Under the pieces are notes generated by a model. It had not been told where the DNA came from and did no database searches. It was given only the letters and a program-made list of their open reading frames with translations. Made by a program: the position numbers and the translations under genes. Positions 43,572-53,081 of a stretch of 64,000 bases of DNA are shown one piece after another; position 1 is the first letter of the stretch; the number at the start of each line of letters is the position of its first letter. The DNA is from Saprospiraceae bacterium (GTDB lineage: Bacteria > Bacteroidota > Bacteroidia > Chitinophagales > Saprospiraceae): the NCBI GenBank assembly GCA_028280415.1, contig JANQLV010000079.1:32060-96059 (forward strand), in the 5' to 3' direction.

Positions 43572-43620
43572 AGACTCAATTTTAGGTAGTTATTTGGTTT
43601 AACAAAATGGGATACTAATT

Positions 43621-44556
43621 TTAGCATATAACCATTTCCTTATACTTAAAGAACACCTCAAAGCCTTTTTTGTTAAAATAAGCGCGTGCCTCTTTGGAGT
43701 CCATTTCTGTTGTAGCTAGTACAAAATCTCCCCCCCATGCACCTAAAGACTTAATAGCTCCATCAAAATCTGAAAAATACAAATCCTGTACCTTGGGCAT
43801 CTCAATCGTATTACTAATTATTTCTTCGTGCAACCGAATTGCTTTCTGAAATTCTTTTAAATTCTGCGCTTGCAAAAACTCATCACTAAGCCGGGATACT
43901 TCGGATACCAGTGCAGGAGTATTTTTTGCTTTATGTCGATAGCGTTTAATTGCAGACCGGCTATTTTGTTTTTTTGATAAATAGATAAAAAACAGCCGGT
44001 CACAAAAGTCGGGTGCAAATAAAATTTCTTCAAATTGAGGTTTTCCGTTTTTCAATTGATACGAAATAGCCTTATCCGCTCCTGCACATGCGATATCATA
44101 ACCAGAACCACCAAAAGTATTCGCCGATAATTCGAAAGCATCTACGGCACTCCATTGTGCAATATTGTATAACAAAGTGGAGCTGCTTCCCAGGCCCCAG
44201 AGCCTTGGAAACTCCAGCTTCGATTCCACTTCCAGACCTAAAGAATCAATCAAAAAACCAGGGTTAAGTCTTCGGGCCTGTATCAGGATATTAGACAAAG
44301 CCTTTCCAGTCGGCAGATCAGTGCTGTGGATTATTTCAAGATTGGGAAGTCTGAAAGTCGCTTCAAACCAGCACTCTCCCAGGCTGGTAATGCTTTTCCA
44401 ATGGATTACCTCCGATTTATTGGTCGATTTTATCATCAGAGATTGCCCAAACTTAGAAGGTAAGCCGATTGCTTTTGCACCATCTAATACAAAGTATTCA
44501 CCACAGAGCAATAATTTACCTCTGGCATAGAAGAAAGAGGGCTCAGAATGGATCAA
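43621..44556 (-). CDS. GYDIA-family GHMP kinase (mevalonate-pathway kinase)
   Basis: This 311-residue GHMP kinase has motif 1 YARGKLLLCGEYFVLDGAKA, the ATP-binding motif 2 LWGLGSSSTLLYNIAQW and motif 3 SLGAWGGDFVLAT. It also has the GSGYDIACAGADKAI segment that names the Bacteroidota GYDIA group. Because its start overlaps the HMG-CoA reductase stop by four bases, it very probably acts in the mevalonate pathway, as mevalonate or phosphomevalonate kinase. The exact substrate cannot be decided from sequence. The remaining kinase and decarboxylase genes of the pathway are not in the window. Confidence 0.88.
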   Translation of the reverse strand: MIHSEPSFFYARGKLLLCGEYFVLDGAKAIGLPSKFGQSLMIKSTNKSEVIHWKSITSLGECWFEATFRLPNLEIIHSTDLPTGKALSNILIQARRLNPGFLIDSLGLEVESKLEFPRLWGLGSSSTLLYNIAQWSAVDAFELSANTFGGSGYDIACAGADKAISYQLKNGKPQFEEILFAPDFCDRLFFIYLSKKQNSRSAIKRYRHKAKNTPALVSEVSRLSDEFLQAQNLKEFQKAIRLHEEIISNTIEMPKVQDLYFSDFDGAIKSLGAWGGDFVLATTEMDSKEARAYFNKKGFEVFFKYKEMVIC

Positions 44557-45914
44557 TTCTTTAGGATTGATTTTTTTTTAACATTACCGGAGGTGCCGGA
44601 TCGATATTCATCTAAAAATAATCTTACCGAATTAAAAGAAACAACTTTATCGATAAAGTGCTTGCAAGCTGCATCTTTTTCTTCTTGATTGGCTCCCATA
44701 TGATTAAGGATATTAACCAGATGCATTTTCATGTGCCCCTGTTGGATACCGGTGGTTACTAATGAACGTAAAGCTGCAAAATTTTGTGCAAGACCAGTCG
44801 TTGCAATGATCATCATAAGTTCTTCTGCATTCGGATTCCCCAGCATTTCCAGGGACCGTTTAGCAATCGGATGAAGCTTGGTAAGTCCGCCGACGGTCCC
44901 TACAGCCAGTGGAAGATCCAGCCAAAATTTGAATATGCCATTTTCGATCTTACAATGACTTAATGATCGATAATGTCCGTCATGTGCAGCATAAGTGTGG
45001 CCACAGGCCTCAATAGCTCTAAAATCATTCCCGGTAGCCAGAACAACTGCATCTACTCCATTGAAAATCCCTTTATTATGTGTAGTGGCCCGATACTGAT
45101 CAATATGCGCGATGCGTACCGCCATACAGAACTTTTTCGCAAAGGCCTCGGCATCGATATCATTAGTAAAATCCCCCAATTCCGATACCGGGCATTCTAC
45201 CCAGGTTCTGACCAGACATTCGGGAGTATAATTGGAAAGAATAGACATTATGACCGTCACTTCTTTTTCTTCGTCGGCAAAGTGATCCTGAACAGCTACA
45301 AATTCCCGGAGACTGACGGCAAATGATTCGAGAACAGAATTAATAAAATTTGCGCCCATCGAGTCACAAGTCTCGAAATTAACTTTAATCTGATAATAGT
45401 CTTTCTCTACTCCGGTATAATTAATTAATTGGATATCCAGAATACCTCCGCCTCGCTCCACCATATTTTTAGTAATCCCGGCAGCATCTTCCTGCATTTT
45501 TATTTTCAAATCACTAAAAACTTCTTCCAGCTTATTTGCATCACCACTCCACATAAAATGTACTTGCCCAACTTTTTTTGTAGAGATTACTTTTGCTTTA
45601 AATCCTCCACGGGTCATCCAGAATTTTGCGGCACTGGAGGCAGCGGCAACTACCGAACTTTCTTCGATAACCATCGGAATAGCATAGGTCTTATCATTAA
45701 TCACAAAATTAGGTGCGACACCAAAAGGAAGGTAAAAATTGCTGATCGTGTTTTCACTAAATCCATCCAATATCTTCTGCTCTTCTTCGTTGAGCAGCCA
45801 ATAACTCATCAATTCACGCATCACATTTTCCGGATCTTTAAAAAAATTCTCCACCAGCCATCTCAGCTTACCCCGCTTCGATAATTTCGAAAAACCAGAA
45901 ATAGATTTTGACAT
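44553..45914 (-). CDS. mvaA: Hydroxymethylglutaryl-CoA reductase, class II
   Basis: This 453-residue enzyme interconverts HMG-CoA and mevalonate. It is the bacterial class II form, without a membrane domain. Catalytic contexts are PMVIEESSVVAAASSAAKFW (Glu), TTHNKGIFNGVDAVVLATGN (Lys, then Asp in GNDFRAIEA) and the C-terminal QGHMKMHLVNILNHMGA (His). The N-terminus ISGFSKLSKRGKLRWL is standard. The gene is the middle of an operon: type 2 IPP isomerase 16 bp upstream and a GHMP kinase overlapping by four bases downstream. This context supports mevalonate synthesis for isoprenoids rather than degradation. Confidence 0.95.
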   Translation of the reverse strand: MSKSISGFSKLSKRGKLRWLVENFFKDPENVMRELMSYWLLNEEEQKILDGFSENTISNFYLPFGVAPNFVINDKTYAIPMVIEESSVVAAASSAAKFWMTRGGFKAKVISTKKVGQVHFMWSGDANKLEEVFSDLKIKMQEDAAGITKNMVERGGGILDIQLINYTGVEKDYYQIKVNFETCDSMGANFINSVLESFAVSLREFVAVQDHFADEEKEVTVIMSILSNYTPECLVRTWVECPVSELGDFTNDIDAEAFAKKFCMAVRIAHIDQYRATTHNKGIFNGVDAVVLATGNDFRAIEACGHTYAAHDGHYRSLSHCKIENGIFKFWLDLPLAVGTVGGLTKLHPIAKRSLEMLGNPNAEELMMIIATTGLAQNFAALRSLVTTGIQQGHMKMHLVNILNHMGANQEEKDAACKHFIDKVVSFNSVRLFLDEYRSGTSGNVKKKSILKN

Positions 45915-45930
45915 CTCTCTAATGTTGTGT

Positions 45931-46968
45931 TTACTTAACTTTTAAAAATGCACCTGCCAGTTCCAAGCCTTTAACCTGCATATTTACATAATTTCTCAGC
46001 TCTTCGTACGTTCCTGTAGCGTGTTTGAGAAAACCTGAAGCCTGCCCGTAAATGCTTGGTAATGCTAATTTATTAATTAAATAATAGCCATCCAAAAAGT
46101 TCTTCACTCCCCCGGAAATAATCACTTGCCGGCATTTCAACTTATCCCTTATTTCTTCAATCAACTGATTTGCCATTAAGACCATTTCCGTTGCACTGTG
46201 ACCAAGCATTGCTAACTGTTCATAAATTCTCTGATGGTCGCTGGTACTGCGTAATAATTCCAGTTTGGCAAAATTAGTCCCTCCGTTTGCTGCAAAATCG
46301 ACCGCTGCTAAAGGCAGTTGGAAAAGGCGTTTCAAACTTTCATATCCCATTCCCTGCCCGACTTCTTTGACAATAATCGGATAATCAGCTTTTTCCAACA
46401 AATATTCTATGGTATCTATAGGAGGTTTTTTAAAACGATCTCCCTCGGGTTGCAGCCATTCTTGTAAAGGATTAACATGAATAATCAAGCCATCGGCTCT
46501 TAGCTTATCAATCATTCGATTGATAAGGAAAACTTCCTGCCTTTCAACAAGTTCTTCTATTTGAGCAATACCAAGATTAGCATAAAGCGGAAGTTCATCT
46601 CCCATAATCTCTCTTATATCAAAATCCGCTAATGTTTCATCACTTCTCAAAAGTGCCCGGCATGAACCTAAACCCATGCCCATTCCAAATTCCTTACAAG
46701 CTCTGGCTAAATTATGATTGATCCGCTGCGCCATCTCTGTTCCCCCTGTCATACTGGACACCCATATTGGCGTCTTTAGCTGCTTGCCTAAAAAGGAGAT
46801 TCCCTTTTGTTCCAGATATTCCGGATGAGGCGAAAGCAAAGGTTCATAATAAAATCGTTGATCCAGCTTTCGTTCTTCAATCTGCGACTGAAAAGCCAGC
46901 TGAATATGGTCTCTTTTTCGAGAAGCTGCTGTTGGATCTTCTAAATTTTTCAATTCCTTGGTAATCAA
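45931..46968 (-). CDS. fni: Type 2 isopentenyl-diphosphate delta-isomerase
   Basis: This 345-residue FMN- and NADPH-dependent enzyme interconverts isopentenyl and dimethylallyl diphosphate. Signatures are RKRDHIQLAF near the start, TPIWVSSMTGGTEMAQRIN, MGMGLGSCRALL, LIIHVNPLQEWLQPEGDR, PIIVKEVGQGMGYESL and DFAANGGTNFAKLE. It is the first gene of the leftward mevalonate operon, followed by HMG-CoA reductase after 16 bp. A TAnnTTTG-like box (TAAATTTG, minus strand, 46990-46997) lies about 22 bp upstream, but its TTG partner would be 26 bp away, so that promoter is uncertain. Confidence 0.95.
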   Translation of the reverse strand: MITKELKNLEDPTAASRKRDHIQLAFQSQIEERKLDQRFYYEPLLSPHPEYLEQKGISFLGKQLKTPIWVSSMTGGTEMAQRINHNLARACKEFGMGMGLGSCRALLRSDETLADFDIREIMGDELPLYANLGIAQIEELVERQEVFLINRMIDKLRADGLIIHVNPLQEWLQPEGDRFKKPPIDTIEYLLEKADYPIIVKEVGQGMGYESLKRLFQLPLAAVDFAANGGTNFAKLELLRSTSDHQRIYEQLAMLGHSATEMVLMANQLIEEIRDKLKCRQVIISGGVKNFLDGYYLINKLALPSIYGQASGFLKHATGTYEELRNYVNMQVKGLELAGAFLKVK

Positions 46969-46997
46969 TGGTATATGAACATTAGTTTACAAATTTA

Positions 46998-47261
46998 TGT
47001 CTTTACTGGGACATTACCTATTTCAAACAGCACTAGCATTGAATAGTTCATAGAAATAAGTAGCTAATTAATCCGCTCTTCGCACCTGGCATTTGAACTT
47101 TCCGGCACTTATTTTTTCGAATACGGATACAAGGGCCAATTCAAGCCAGTAAAATCAAATATCAAAAGTAAGGGAGTATAGAGTATTAATTTTTTTGAGC
47201 GAAATTTTTACTGATTATCAATATTTTATAAAATATATTTTTGATCATTTATTTAAAATCC
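46998..47261. other. Intergenic DNA between fni and the rplM promoter
   Basis: AT-rich, with no gene or clear structure. It separates the divergent mevalonate and ribosomal-protein operons. Confidence 0.5.
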
Positions 47262-47292
47262 TTGTTTTTTGGAATCTAAACTACTACCTTTG
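47262..47292 (+). promoter_or_regulatory. Promoter of the rplM operon
   Basis: TTG (47262-47264), a 20-bp spacer and TACCTTTG (47285-47292) match the Bacteroidota consensus exactly. The start region reads TTTGCAGTCGCAAAA, a palindrome shared with the prfA promoter. The leader to the rplM start is about 55 nt. Confidence 0.85.
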
Positions 47293-47349
47293 CAGTCGCA
47301 AAAAATAAGCGAAAAGAAATTTTATTAAAAATCTTTAAAAATAGCTGTA

Positions 47350-47793
47350 GTGGATACATTAAGTTATAAAACAAAATCAACGAGAAAAGAAGATGTGGAA
47401 CATAAATGGTTCATCATTGATGCTGAAAATCTCGTAATCGGACGGCTTGCAACAAAAGTTGCTTCGGTACTCCGTGGAAAACACAAGCCCAGTTATACTC
47501 CACACGTTGATACAGGTGATAATGTGATTATCATTAATGCTGAAAAAGCAAGATTTACCGGTAATAAATGGGATCAGAAATACTATCTAAGATATTCTGG
47601 TTATCCAGGTGGACAAAAGAAAACGTTTGCGAAGGAATTGCGTGCCAAGAAGCCAACTGCTGCTGTTGAGAAAGCAATCAAAGGTATGCTTCCCAAAAAC
47701 AGACTTGGAAGAGCGATGATGAAAAAACTATTCGTTTATGCTGGAAGTGAGCATCCGCATGCTGCTCAGAAACCACAAACGATGGAACTATAA
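47350..47793 (+). CDS. rplM: 50S ribosomal protein L13
   Basis: This 147-residue L13 starts with GTG ([15 protein letters not shown]), which matches the usual MDTLSYKT N-terminus in this phylum. Conserved L13 segments are [51 protein letters not shown] and [20 protein letters not shown]. It is an early-assembly protein of the large subunit. First gene of rplM-rpsI-rpsB-tsf, driven by the promoter at 47262. L13 itself commonly autoregulates this operon in other bacteria; no specific leader structure is evident here. Confidence 0.97.
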   Translation: MDTLSYKTKSTRKEDVEHKWFIIDAENLVIGRLATKVASVLRGKHKPSYTPHVDTGDNVIIINAEKARFTGNKWDQKYYLRYSGYPGGQKKTFAKELRAKKPTAAVEKAIKGMLPKNRLGRAMMKKLFVYAGSEHPHAAQKPQTMEL

Positions 47794-47825
47794 TTTTATA
47801 AAAAGAATAAATACGCCTTTATAAT

Positions 47826-48212
47826 ATGGAAATGATTAATGCAATCGGGAGAAGAAAAGCCTCTATCGCTCGTGTTTACTTAACAAAAGGTGAAGGAAAA
47901 ATCACCGTTAACGGTAAAGACTATAAAAACTATTTCCCTCAAACTCATATTCAAGCTAATATCACTGATCCTTTCATTACTGTTGGTGTTGATAATATCT
48001 ACGACCTTAAAATAAATGTAAGAGGTGGCGGATTCAAAGGACAATCAGAAGCTGTTCGCATGGCTATTGCTCGTGCTTTAGTGAAAATTAATGAAGACTT
48101 TCGCAAACCCCTTAAGGACAAGAAATTTCTACGCAGAGATGCGAGAGTGGTTGAGCGTAAGAAATACGGTAAGCCAAAAGCAAGAAAGAGCTTCCAGTTC
48201 TCTAAACGTTAG
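47826..48212 (+). CDS. rpsI: 30S ribosomal protein S9
   Basis: This 128-residue S9 has INAIGRRKASIARVYLTKGE, GKITVNGKDYKNYFP, GGGFKGQSEAVRMAIARALV, FLRRDARVVERKKYGKPKAR and the extended tail ending QFSKR, which reaches toward the P-site tRNA. It lies 32 bp after rplM, the standard pairing of L13 and S9. Confidence 0.97.
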   Translation: MEMINAIGRRKASIARVYLTKGEGKITVNGKDYKNYFPQTHIQANITDPFITVGVDNIYDLKINVRGGGFKGQSEAVRMAIARALVKINEDFRKPLKDKKFLRRDARVVERKKYGKPKARKSFQFSKR

Positions 48213-48271
48213 AAACGTCTGGAGATTAGTTTTATCCTTTATTATCAGAACTTAATAAATTAGAATATAAA

Positions 48272-48994
48272 ATGGCGAAACCTACCTATAAAGAATTACT
48301 CGATGCAGGTGTTCACTTTGGTCACCTGAAGAAAAAGTGGAATCCCAAAATGTCTCCTTATATTTTCATGGAAAGACGTGGTATTCATATCATCGATCTT
48401 AACCGAACTTCTGAATGTCTTGACAAAGCCTCAGATGTATTGAGACAAATTGCCAAATCAGGTCGTAAAATACTTTTTGTAGCTACGAAAAAGCAAGCCA
48501 GAGAAATCGTGAAAGATGCAGCACTTAGTGTTGGAATGCCTTTCGTAACCGAAAGATGGCTTGGTGGTATGATGACCAACTTTGCAACTATTCGTAAGTC
48601 TGTAAAGAAAATGAATACTATCGACCGTATGCTTGCTGATGGTAGTTTGACCTCTGTAACTAAAAAAGAGCGTTTGACCCTGACCCGTGAACGCAATAAA
48701 ATGGAGAAAGTGATCGGAGGTATTGCTAATCTGAATCGTCTTCCTGCAGCTGTGTTCATCGTTGATATTCACCATGAACACATTGCATTGGCAGAAGCGC
48801 GAAAACTGGGAATGCGTACCATTGCTATGGTTGATACTAATTCTGATCCGACAACTGTAGATTTCCCCATTCCTGCAAATGATGATGCTTCCAAATCTAT
48901 TGCCATGATTACCAGTTATGCTGTAGAAGCAATCAAGAAAGGACTTGAGGAAAGAAAAAGTAATAAAGCTGAAAGAGAAGCAGCAGCCAAGTAA
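48272..48994 (+). CDS. rpsB: 30S ribosomal protein S2
   Basis: This 240-residue S2 has LLDAGVHFGHLKKKWNPKMS, YIFMERRGIHIIDLNRT, FVTERWLGGMMTNF, LPAAVFIVDIHHEHIALAEA and MVDTNSDPTTVDFPIPANDD. The tail is Lys/Glu/Ala-rich. It follows rpsI after 59 bp and precedes tsf by 46 bp, the usual S2/EF-Ts order, here joined to L13/S9 as is common in Bacteroidota. Confidence 0.97.
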   Translation: MAKPTYKELLDAGVHFGHLKKKWNPKMSPYIFMERRGIHIIDLNRTSECLDKASDVLRQIAKSGRKILFVATKKQAREIVKDAALSVGMPFVTERWLGGMMTNFATIRKSVKKMNTIDRMLADGSLTSVTKKERLTLTRERNKMEKVIGGIANLNRLPAAVFIVDIHHEHIALAEARKLGMRTIAMVDTNSDPTTVDFPIPANDDASKSIAMITSYAVEAIKKGLEERKSNKAEREAAAK

Positions 48995-49040
48995 TTTTTA
49001 ATTAAAGTACCTTTTAATAATCATATAAATCAAAAAAGAC

Positions 49041-49886
49041 ATGGTTAAAATTTCAGCCGCTGATGTAAAAAAACTTCGGGATCAAACCGGAGCCGGCATG
49101 ATGGACTGTAAAAAAGCCCTTACTGAAGCTGAGGGCGATATGGAAAAAGCAATTGAAATTCTAAGAAAAAAAGGCCAGAAGATGATGGCCAAAAGAGCTG
49201 ATCGCGAAGCAAAAGAAGGTGTTGTAATTGCAGTAAACTCTGCAAATAGAAATAATGGCGTGGTTCTTCGCTTGAGTTGTGAAACTGATTTCGTTGCTAA
49301 AAATGAAGATTTTGTAAACCTTGCTAAGCAAATAGCTGATCTAGCCCTTAAAAATCTTCCAAATACTACAGAAGAATTATTAGCGCTTGATTTTGGAGGT
49401 GGCTTGACAGTAGGAGATAAAGTAACTGAGCAAATTGGTGTTATCGGTGAGAAACTGGAGATCAACGGTTATCAAAAAATCGAAACCGCTGCCGGTGAAG
49501 GACAAGTACTACCATACATCCATATGGGATATCGCGCAGGTGTTATTGTAGCACTTAACCTGGAAGGACCTGAATACATCGAGCCAGGTAAAAACGTAGC
49601 CATGCAAGTTGCCGCTATGCGTCCTGTAGCAGTTGATAAAGACGGTGTTGATCAGAGTATCATTGACAAGGAGATCGAAATCGGAATGGAGGTTGCTCGT
49701 AAAGAAGGTAAACCAGAAGCAATGCTTGAAAGAATTGCCACTGGTAAACTGAATAAGTTTTTCAAAGAAAATACTTTGCTTAATCAGGCTTATGTCAAAG
49801 AAGGCAAGATGTCTGTTTCAGATTATCTGAAAAGCCTTAACAACAACCTTACCGTCACGGATTTCAAACATGTTGAATTAGGATAA
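49041..49886 (+). CDS. tsf: Elongation factor Ts
   Basis: This 281-residue nucleotide exchange factor for EF-Tu has the N-terminal UBA-like domain (ADVKKLRDQTGAGMMDCKKA, LTEAEGDMEKAIEILRKKGQ) and the exchange core NGVVLRLSCETDFVAKNEDF. A later segment, YIHMGYRAGVIVALNLEG, is followed by MQVAAMRPVAVDKDG. The end VSDYLKSLNNNLTVTDFKHV is typical. It is the last gene of the rplM operon, closed by the terminator at 49905. Confidence 0.97.
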   Translation: MVKISAADVKKLRDQTGAGMMDCKKALTEAEGDMEKAIEILRKKGQKMMAKRADREAKEGVVIAVNSANRNNGVVLRLSCETDFVAKNEDFVNLAKQIADLALKNLPNTTEELLALDFGGGLTVGDKVTEQIGVIGEKLEINGYQKIETAAGEGQVLPYIHMGYRAGVIVALNLEGPEYIEPGKNVAMQVAAMRPVAVDKDGVDQSIIDKEIEIGMEVARKEGKPEAMLERIATGKLNKFFKENTLLNQAYVKEGKMSVSDYLKSLNNNLTVTDFKHVELG

Positions 49887-49904
49887 TTAATTATTCATTA
49901 TATT

Positions 49905-49937
49905 AAAGCGAATTACTTGTTAATTCGCTTTTTTTTT
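49905..49937 (+). terminator. Rho-independent terminator after tsf
   Basis: AAAGCGAATTA pairs with TAATTCGCTTT around a 5-nt loop and is followed by a run of T. It separates pyrH from the ribosomal operon. Confidence 0.9.
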
Positions 49938-50002
49938 GATCTATAGAAAGATATCAGCCTCCCTCAAGCTAATTTTATTAATAGAAAAACTTCATTTGCA
50001 AA

Positions 50003-50716
50003 ATGACAATCAAGTATAAGCGGATATTATTGAAGCTAAGTGGAGAGTCCCTGATGGGATCACAAAAATTTGGAATCGACGCAGGGATGCTAAGACATTA
50101 TGCAGAACAAATTAAAGAGTTGGCTGATAATGGTGTCGAAGTAGCCGTTGTAATCGGTGGCGGGAATATCTTTAGAGGCCTGCAAGCTGCCGCTTCCGGA
50201 ATCGAGCGAGTACAAGGAGATTATATGGGAATGATGGCTACCGTAATCAATGGTATGGCCCTGCAAAGTGCCCTGGAAAGTGCGGGAGTATATACCAGAT
50301 TGATCACTGCTATTAAAATGGAACAAATAGCCGAGCCTTATATTCGCCGCAGAGCGATTCGTCATTTGGAGAAAGGACGAGTAGTTATTTTTTCAGCCGG
50401 AACGGGTAGCCCCTATTTTACGACTGATTCTGCAGCTGCTCTAAGAGCCAATGAAATCAATGCGGAAGTTATCCTGAAAGGTACACGAGTAGATGGTATC
50501 TATACTGCAGATCCGGAAAAAGACCCCGGGGCGAAAAAGTTCGATAAAATCACTTTTGCACAGGTTATCGGCATGGGGCTCAACGTTATGGATATGACGG
50601 CCTTTACACTTTGTCAGGAAAATAATTTGCCAATCATCGTTTTTGATATCAATAAAAAGGAAAATCTTCGCAAAATTATCAGTGGAGAGCCTATAGGCAC
50701 CCTTGTAGAAGGCTAA
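50003..50716 (+). CDS. pyrH: Uridylate (UMP) kinase
   Basis: This 237-residue hexameric UMP kinase of pyrimidine nucleotide synthesis has [90 protein letters not shown] and [20 protein letters not shown]. It belongs to the amino-acid-kinase fold family. It follows tsf as in many bacteria, but a terminator separates them and frr (ribosome recycling factor), the usual next gene, is absent; comF converges instead. Confidence 0.97.
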   Translation: MTIKYKRILLKLSGESLMGSQKFGIDAGMLRHYAEQIKELADNGVEVAVVIGGGNIFRGLQAAASGIERVQGDYMGMMATVINGMALQSALESAGVYTRLITAIKMEQIAEPYIRRRAIRHLEKGRVVIFSAGTGSPYFTTDSAAALRANEINAEVILKGTRVDGIYTADPEKDPGAKKFDKITFAQVIGMGLNVMDMTAFTLCQENNLPIIVFDINKKENLRKIISGEPIGTLVEG

Positions 50717-50725
50717 AATTTAGCG

Positions 50726-50768
50726 ATTCGATTTTCGTCGTTCATTATCCGAATGACGAAAATCGAAT
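50726..50768. terminator. Bidirectional terminator between pyrH and comF
   Basis: ATTCGATTTTCGTC pairs perfectly with GACGAAAATCGAAT (14 bp) around a 15-nt loop, centred between two convergent genes. T-rich sequence follows within a few bases on the plus strand. Confidence 0.75.
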
Positions 50769-50773
50769 TTCCA

Positions 50774-51475
50774 TTATTTCTCCGCCATTCCAATCGTAGC
50801 CATACTGATCCGAATTCCGGGAATCTCAAGTAATTTTAACGCACAGGCCTCCAGGGTAGCTCCGGTCGTCAGCACATCATCCACTAATAATATATTTTTC
50901 CCGCGTAAACGTTCTCCGTTTCTCAAGTGAAAAGCTTTTCCAACGTTTTCCAGCCGCTCTATTCTGGATTTCCTGGTTTGTGTACTGGTTTCCTGAATTC
51001 TTACAAGTATATTTTTTCGAAACGGAAGCTCCATACTTTCCGCCAGGCCCCTGGCAATAGTATCGCTCTGATTATAGCCCCTTTGTCGTTCTTTCCGGGG
51101 ATGTAATGGAACCGGAACGATCAGGTCTACATCCCGATATAAAGGAGCCTGTTTCAAGAGATTCCCATAGCGTAATCCAAGGTTATACCCCACTTCAGGT
51201 TTATTATTATACTTGAGATTATGGATCAAATTACGAACTCTGCCTCCTTTTGTAAAATAGTAGAAAGCGGCTCCTGTATGAAAAGGAAAACGCCCCCATA
51301 CTCGTTCGGTAAACGGATTTTCTTTTTCTTTATGAAAATTGGTTTGGGGTAAATAATATTTACAAGTAGTACAAATAATCTCGGATAAAACAGGGCTGTT
51401 TTTACCACAAGCCAGACACAAATGCGGATAAAATAAAGAGATAAACCCTTCTTTAAGTGCTCTTAATTGTTGCAT
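50774..51475 (-). CDS. comF: ComF-family phosphoribosyltransferase-like protein
   Basis: This 233-residue protein has an N-terminal zinc-ribbon-like segment (CLACGKNSPVLSEIICTTCK) and a C-terminal PRTase-fold domain with the PRPP loop NILLVDDVLTTGATLEACA. The middle has LKYNNKPEVGYNLGLRYGNL, DLIVPVPLHPRKERQRGYNQ and SDTIARGLAE. ComF proteins take part in DNA uptake during transformation, probably as single-strand DNA-handling factors; whether this organism is competent is unknown. Single gene, convergent with pyrH. Confidence 0.93.
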   Translation of the reverse strand: MQQLRALKEGFISLFYPHLCLACGKNSPVLSEIICTTCKYYLPQTNFHKEKENPFTERVWGRFPFHTGAAFYYFTKGGRVRNLIHNLKYNNKPEVGYNLGLRYGNLLKQAPLYRDVDLIVPVPLHPRKERQRGYNQSDTIARGLAESMELPFRKNILVRIQETSTQTRKSRIERLENVGKAFHLRNGERLRGKNILLVDDVLTTGATLEACALKLLEIPGIRISMATIGMAEK

Positions 51476-51504
51476 ATTTTAGAAGGTAAGAAAATATGCT
51501 TAAA

Positions 51505-51540
51505 AGAAAAAACGTCTGCCCAGCTCTCGCAGGACAGACG
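51505..51540 (-). terminator. Terminator of the HtrA gene
   Basis: On the minus strand CGTCTGTCC pairs with GGGCAGACG (one G-T and small adjustments) around a roughly 10-nt loop, followed by TTTTTTCTTTT. It lies between the HtrA stop and the comF start. Confidence 0.75.
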
Positions 51541-51680
51541 CATCAAAACAAAACGAAAAACCAACTTTAAACAAGTCTTTTATGTATAAACTTTAACCAC
51601 TATTTATCGAAATTTGTTTCACAACAAATGTTAATAATTTCCTAAAAAACGGATTAAAGTTACTTTTTGCCAAAAAAACT

Positions 51681-52823
51681 TTATTTTCTTGCTTTAAGCT
51701 TGACATTGAAATCTTTAATATCTCCGTATCTGTTAACTGCCACTTTGATCTTTTCTCCTACTTTTGCTCTTCCGACCAACTCCTGTAGCTCTGGATATGA
51801 TTTAATCGGCTTCCCATCTACTCCTACAATTACATCATTAGGAAGCAGTCCGGCATATTGTGCAGGGCTGCCATCCTCTACTCCCGCTACCAATACTCCC
51901 TGAGTAATATTCAATCCCAGTTCTTCTGCTAATTCATTGTCGAGGTCTGCTATTTCGACTCCGATATAGCCACGTTGATAACTGCCGTATTCAATAATAT
52001 CATCAACGATTTTGCTCACAATATTTACAGGAATCGCAAATGAATAACCAGAGAAATAGCCGGTGCGCGTAGCAATAGCAGTATTAATCCCCAGCAGGCG
52101 TCCTTTATCATCTACCAAGGCCCCTCCGCTATTTCCGGGGTTAACTGCAGCATCAGTTTGTATAAAAGATTCTATAGCTTCTCTTCCCGGGATAATATTA
52201 ATATCTCTTCCTTTGGCACTGATAATTCCCGCAGTGACTGTTGAAGTCAATTCCAACGGATTTCCAACAGCTAATACCCACTGCCCGATTTTAGCGCGAT
52301 CTGAATCGGCATATTTAAGTGTGGGCAAGCCTTCTGCCTCGACCTTTAAAACCGCCAGGTCCGTCCGACTGTCCGTACCAATAACTTTTGCCTGATATTG
52401 TTTATTATCGGATAAGGTCACTTCAATCTCATCCGCAAACTCGACAACATGATTATTGGTTACGATATAGCCATCTTCAGAGATAATTACTCCGGAGCCG
52501 GTTCCTTTTTTAGGTTGATTAAATAAGTCATCTCCAAAGAAGCCGCCGAAAGGGCTGTTGTTTTGTTGTCTCCTTTGAGACAGCTCGTTACTTTCCGCAG
52601 CTGCAATATGTACCACTACCGGGGTAACTTTTTCAGCAGCATCCGTAAAATCAAATGGTACATTTACCGAACCCTTGGGTAAGTTTGTATAATTTACCTT
52701 TGATGCAGGGATTTCATAGCTATCAATTGGGGAATTTGAATTATAATCGATGATGTAGTTTCCGCCAAGTACGATTAGTCCTCCGAAAACACCTGCTACT
52801 ATTAATGATGCCAGATTTTTCAT
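51681..52823 (-). CDS. DegP/HtrA-type serine protease with one PDZ domain
   Basis: This 380-residue periplasmic protease is membrane-anchored or secreted by an N-terminal hydrophobic helix (LIVAGVFGGLIVLGGNYII). The trypsin-like domain (about 60-270) has His125 (YIVTNNHVVEFA), Asp155 (GTDSRTDLAVLK) and Ser232 (AAVNPGNSGGALVDDK). One PDZ domain spans about 280-375 (YIGVEIADLDNELAEELGLN, AGLLPNDVIVGVDGKPIKSY). DegP itself has two PDZ domains; the single one resembles DegS or HhoA-type members. It degrades misfolded envelope proteins. A TACGAA-like half-site pair occurs upstream near 52866, but it is not a clean palindrome. Confidence 0.94.
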   Translation of the reverse strand: MKNLASLIVAGVFGGLIVLGGNYIIDYNSNSPIDSYEIPASKVNYTNLPKGSVNVPFDFTDAAEKVTPVVVHIAAAESNELSQRRQQNNSPFGGFFGDDLFNQPKKGTGSGVIISEDGYIVTNNHVVEFADEIEVTLSDNKQYQAKVIGTDSRTDLAVLKVEAEGLPTLKYADSDRAKIGQWVLAVGNPLELTSTVTAGIISAKGRDINIIPGREAIESFIQTDAAVNPGNSGGALVDDKGRLLGINTAIATRTGYFSGYSFAIPVNIVSKIVDDIIEYGSYQRGYIGVEIADLDNELAEELGLNITQGVLVAGVEDGSPAQYAGLLPNDVIVGVDGKPIKSYPELQELVGRAKVGEKIKVAVNRYGDIKDFNVKLKARK

Positions 52824-53081
52824 ATGCTTGACTTTTGGTTTTTATAAAATATTATTTTCACTAATTATTATACGAAAAAATAAACGTTCGCTTATATACC
52901 TTGTTCTTATGCTATAATTATTTAACAGGACGTTAACAATAGCCTCTAAAAGGGCTTCGTTTGATTATCATTTCACCGTGTATTTGGTATAGAAAAGAGC
53001 ATCATTGGAATAAAAAAGTTGCTTCCTCGTGGAAGTGATTATACAAATATAAATTATCTTCGTTTTTGAAACTTTTGATTT

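Noticed and set aside
52866..52895. TACGAA ... TTCG pair upstream of the HtrA gene as another BlaI-type operator
   Set aside because: The half-sites are spaced by about 10 bp rather than 4 and the right arm is not TTCGTA.
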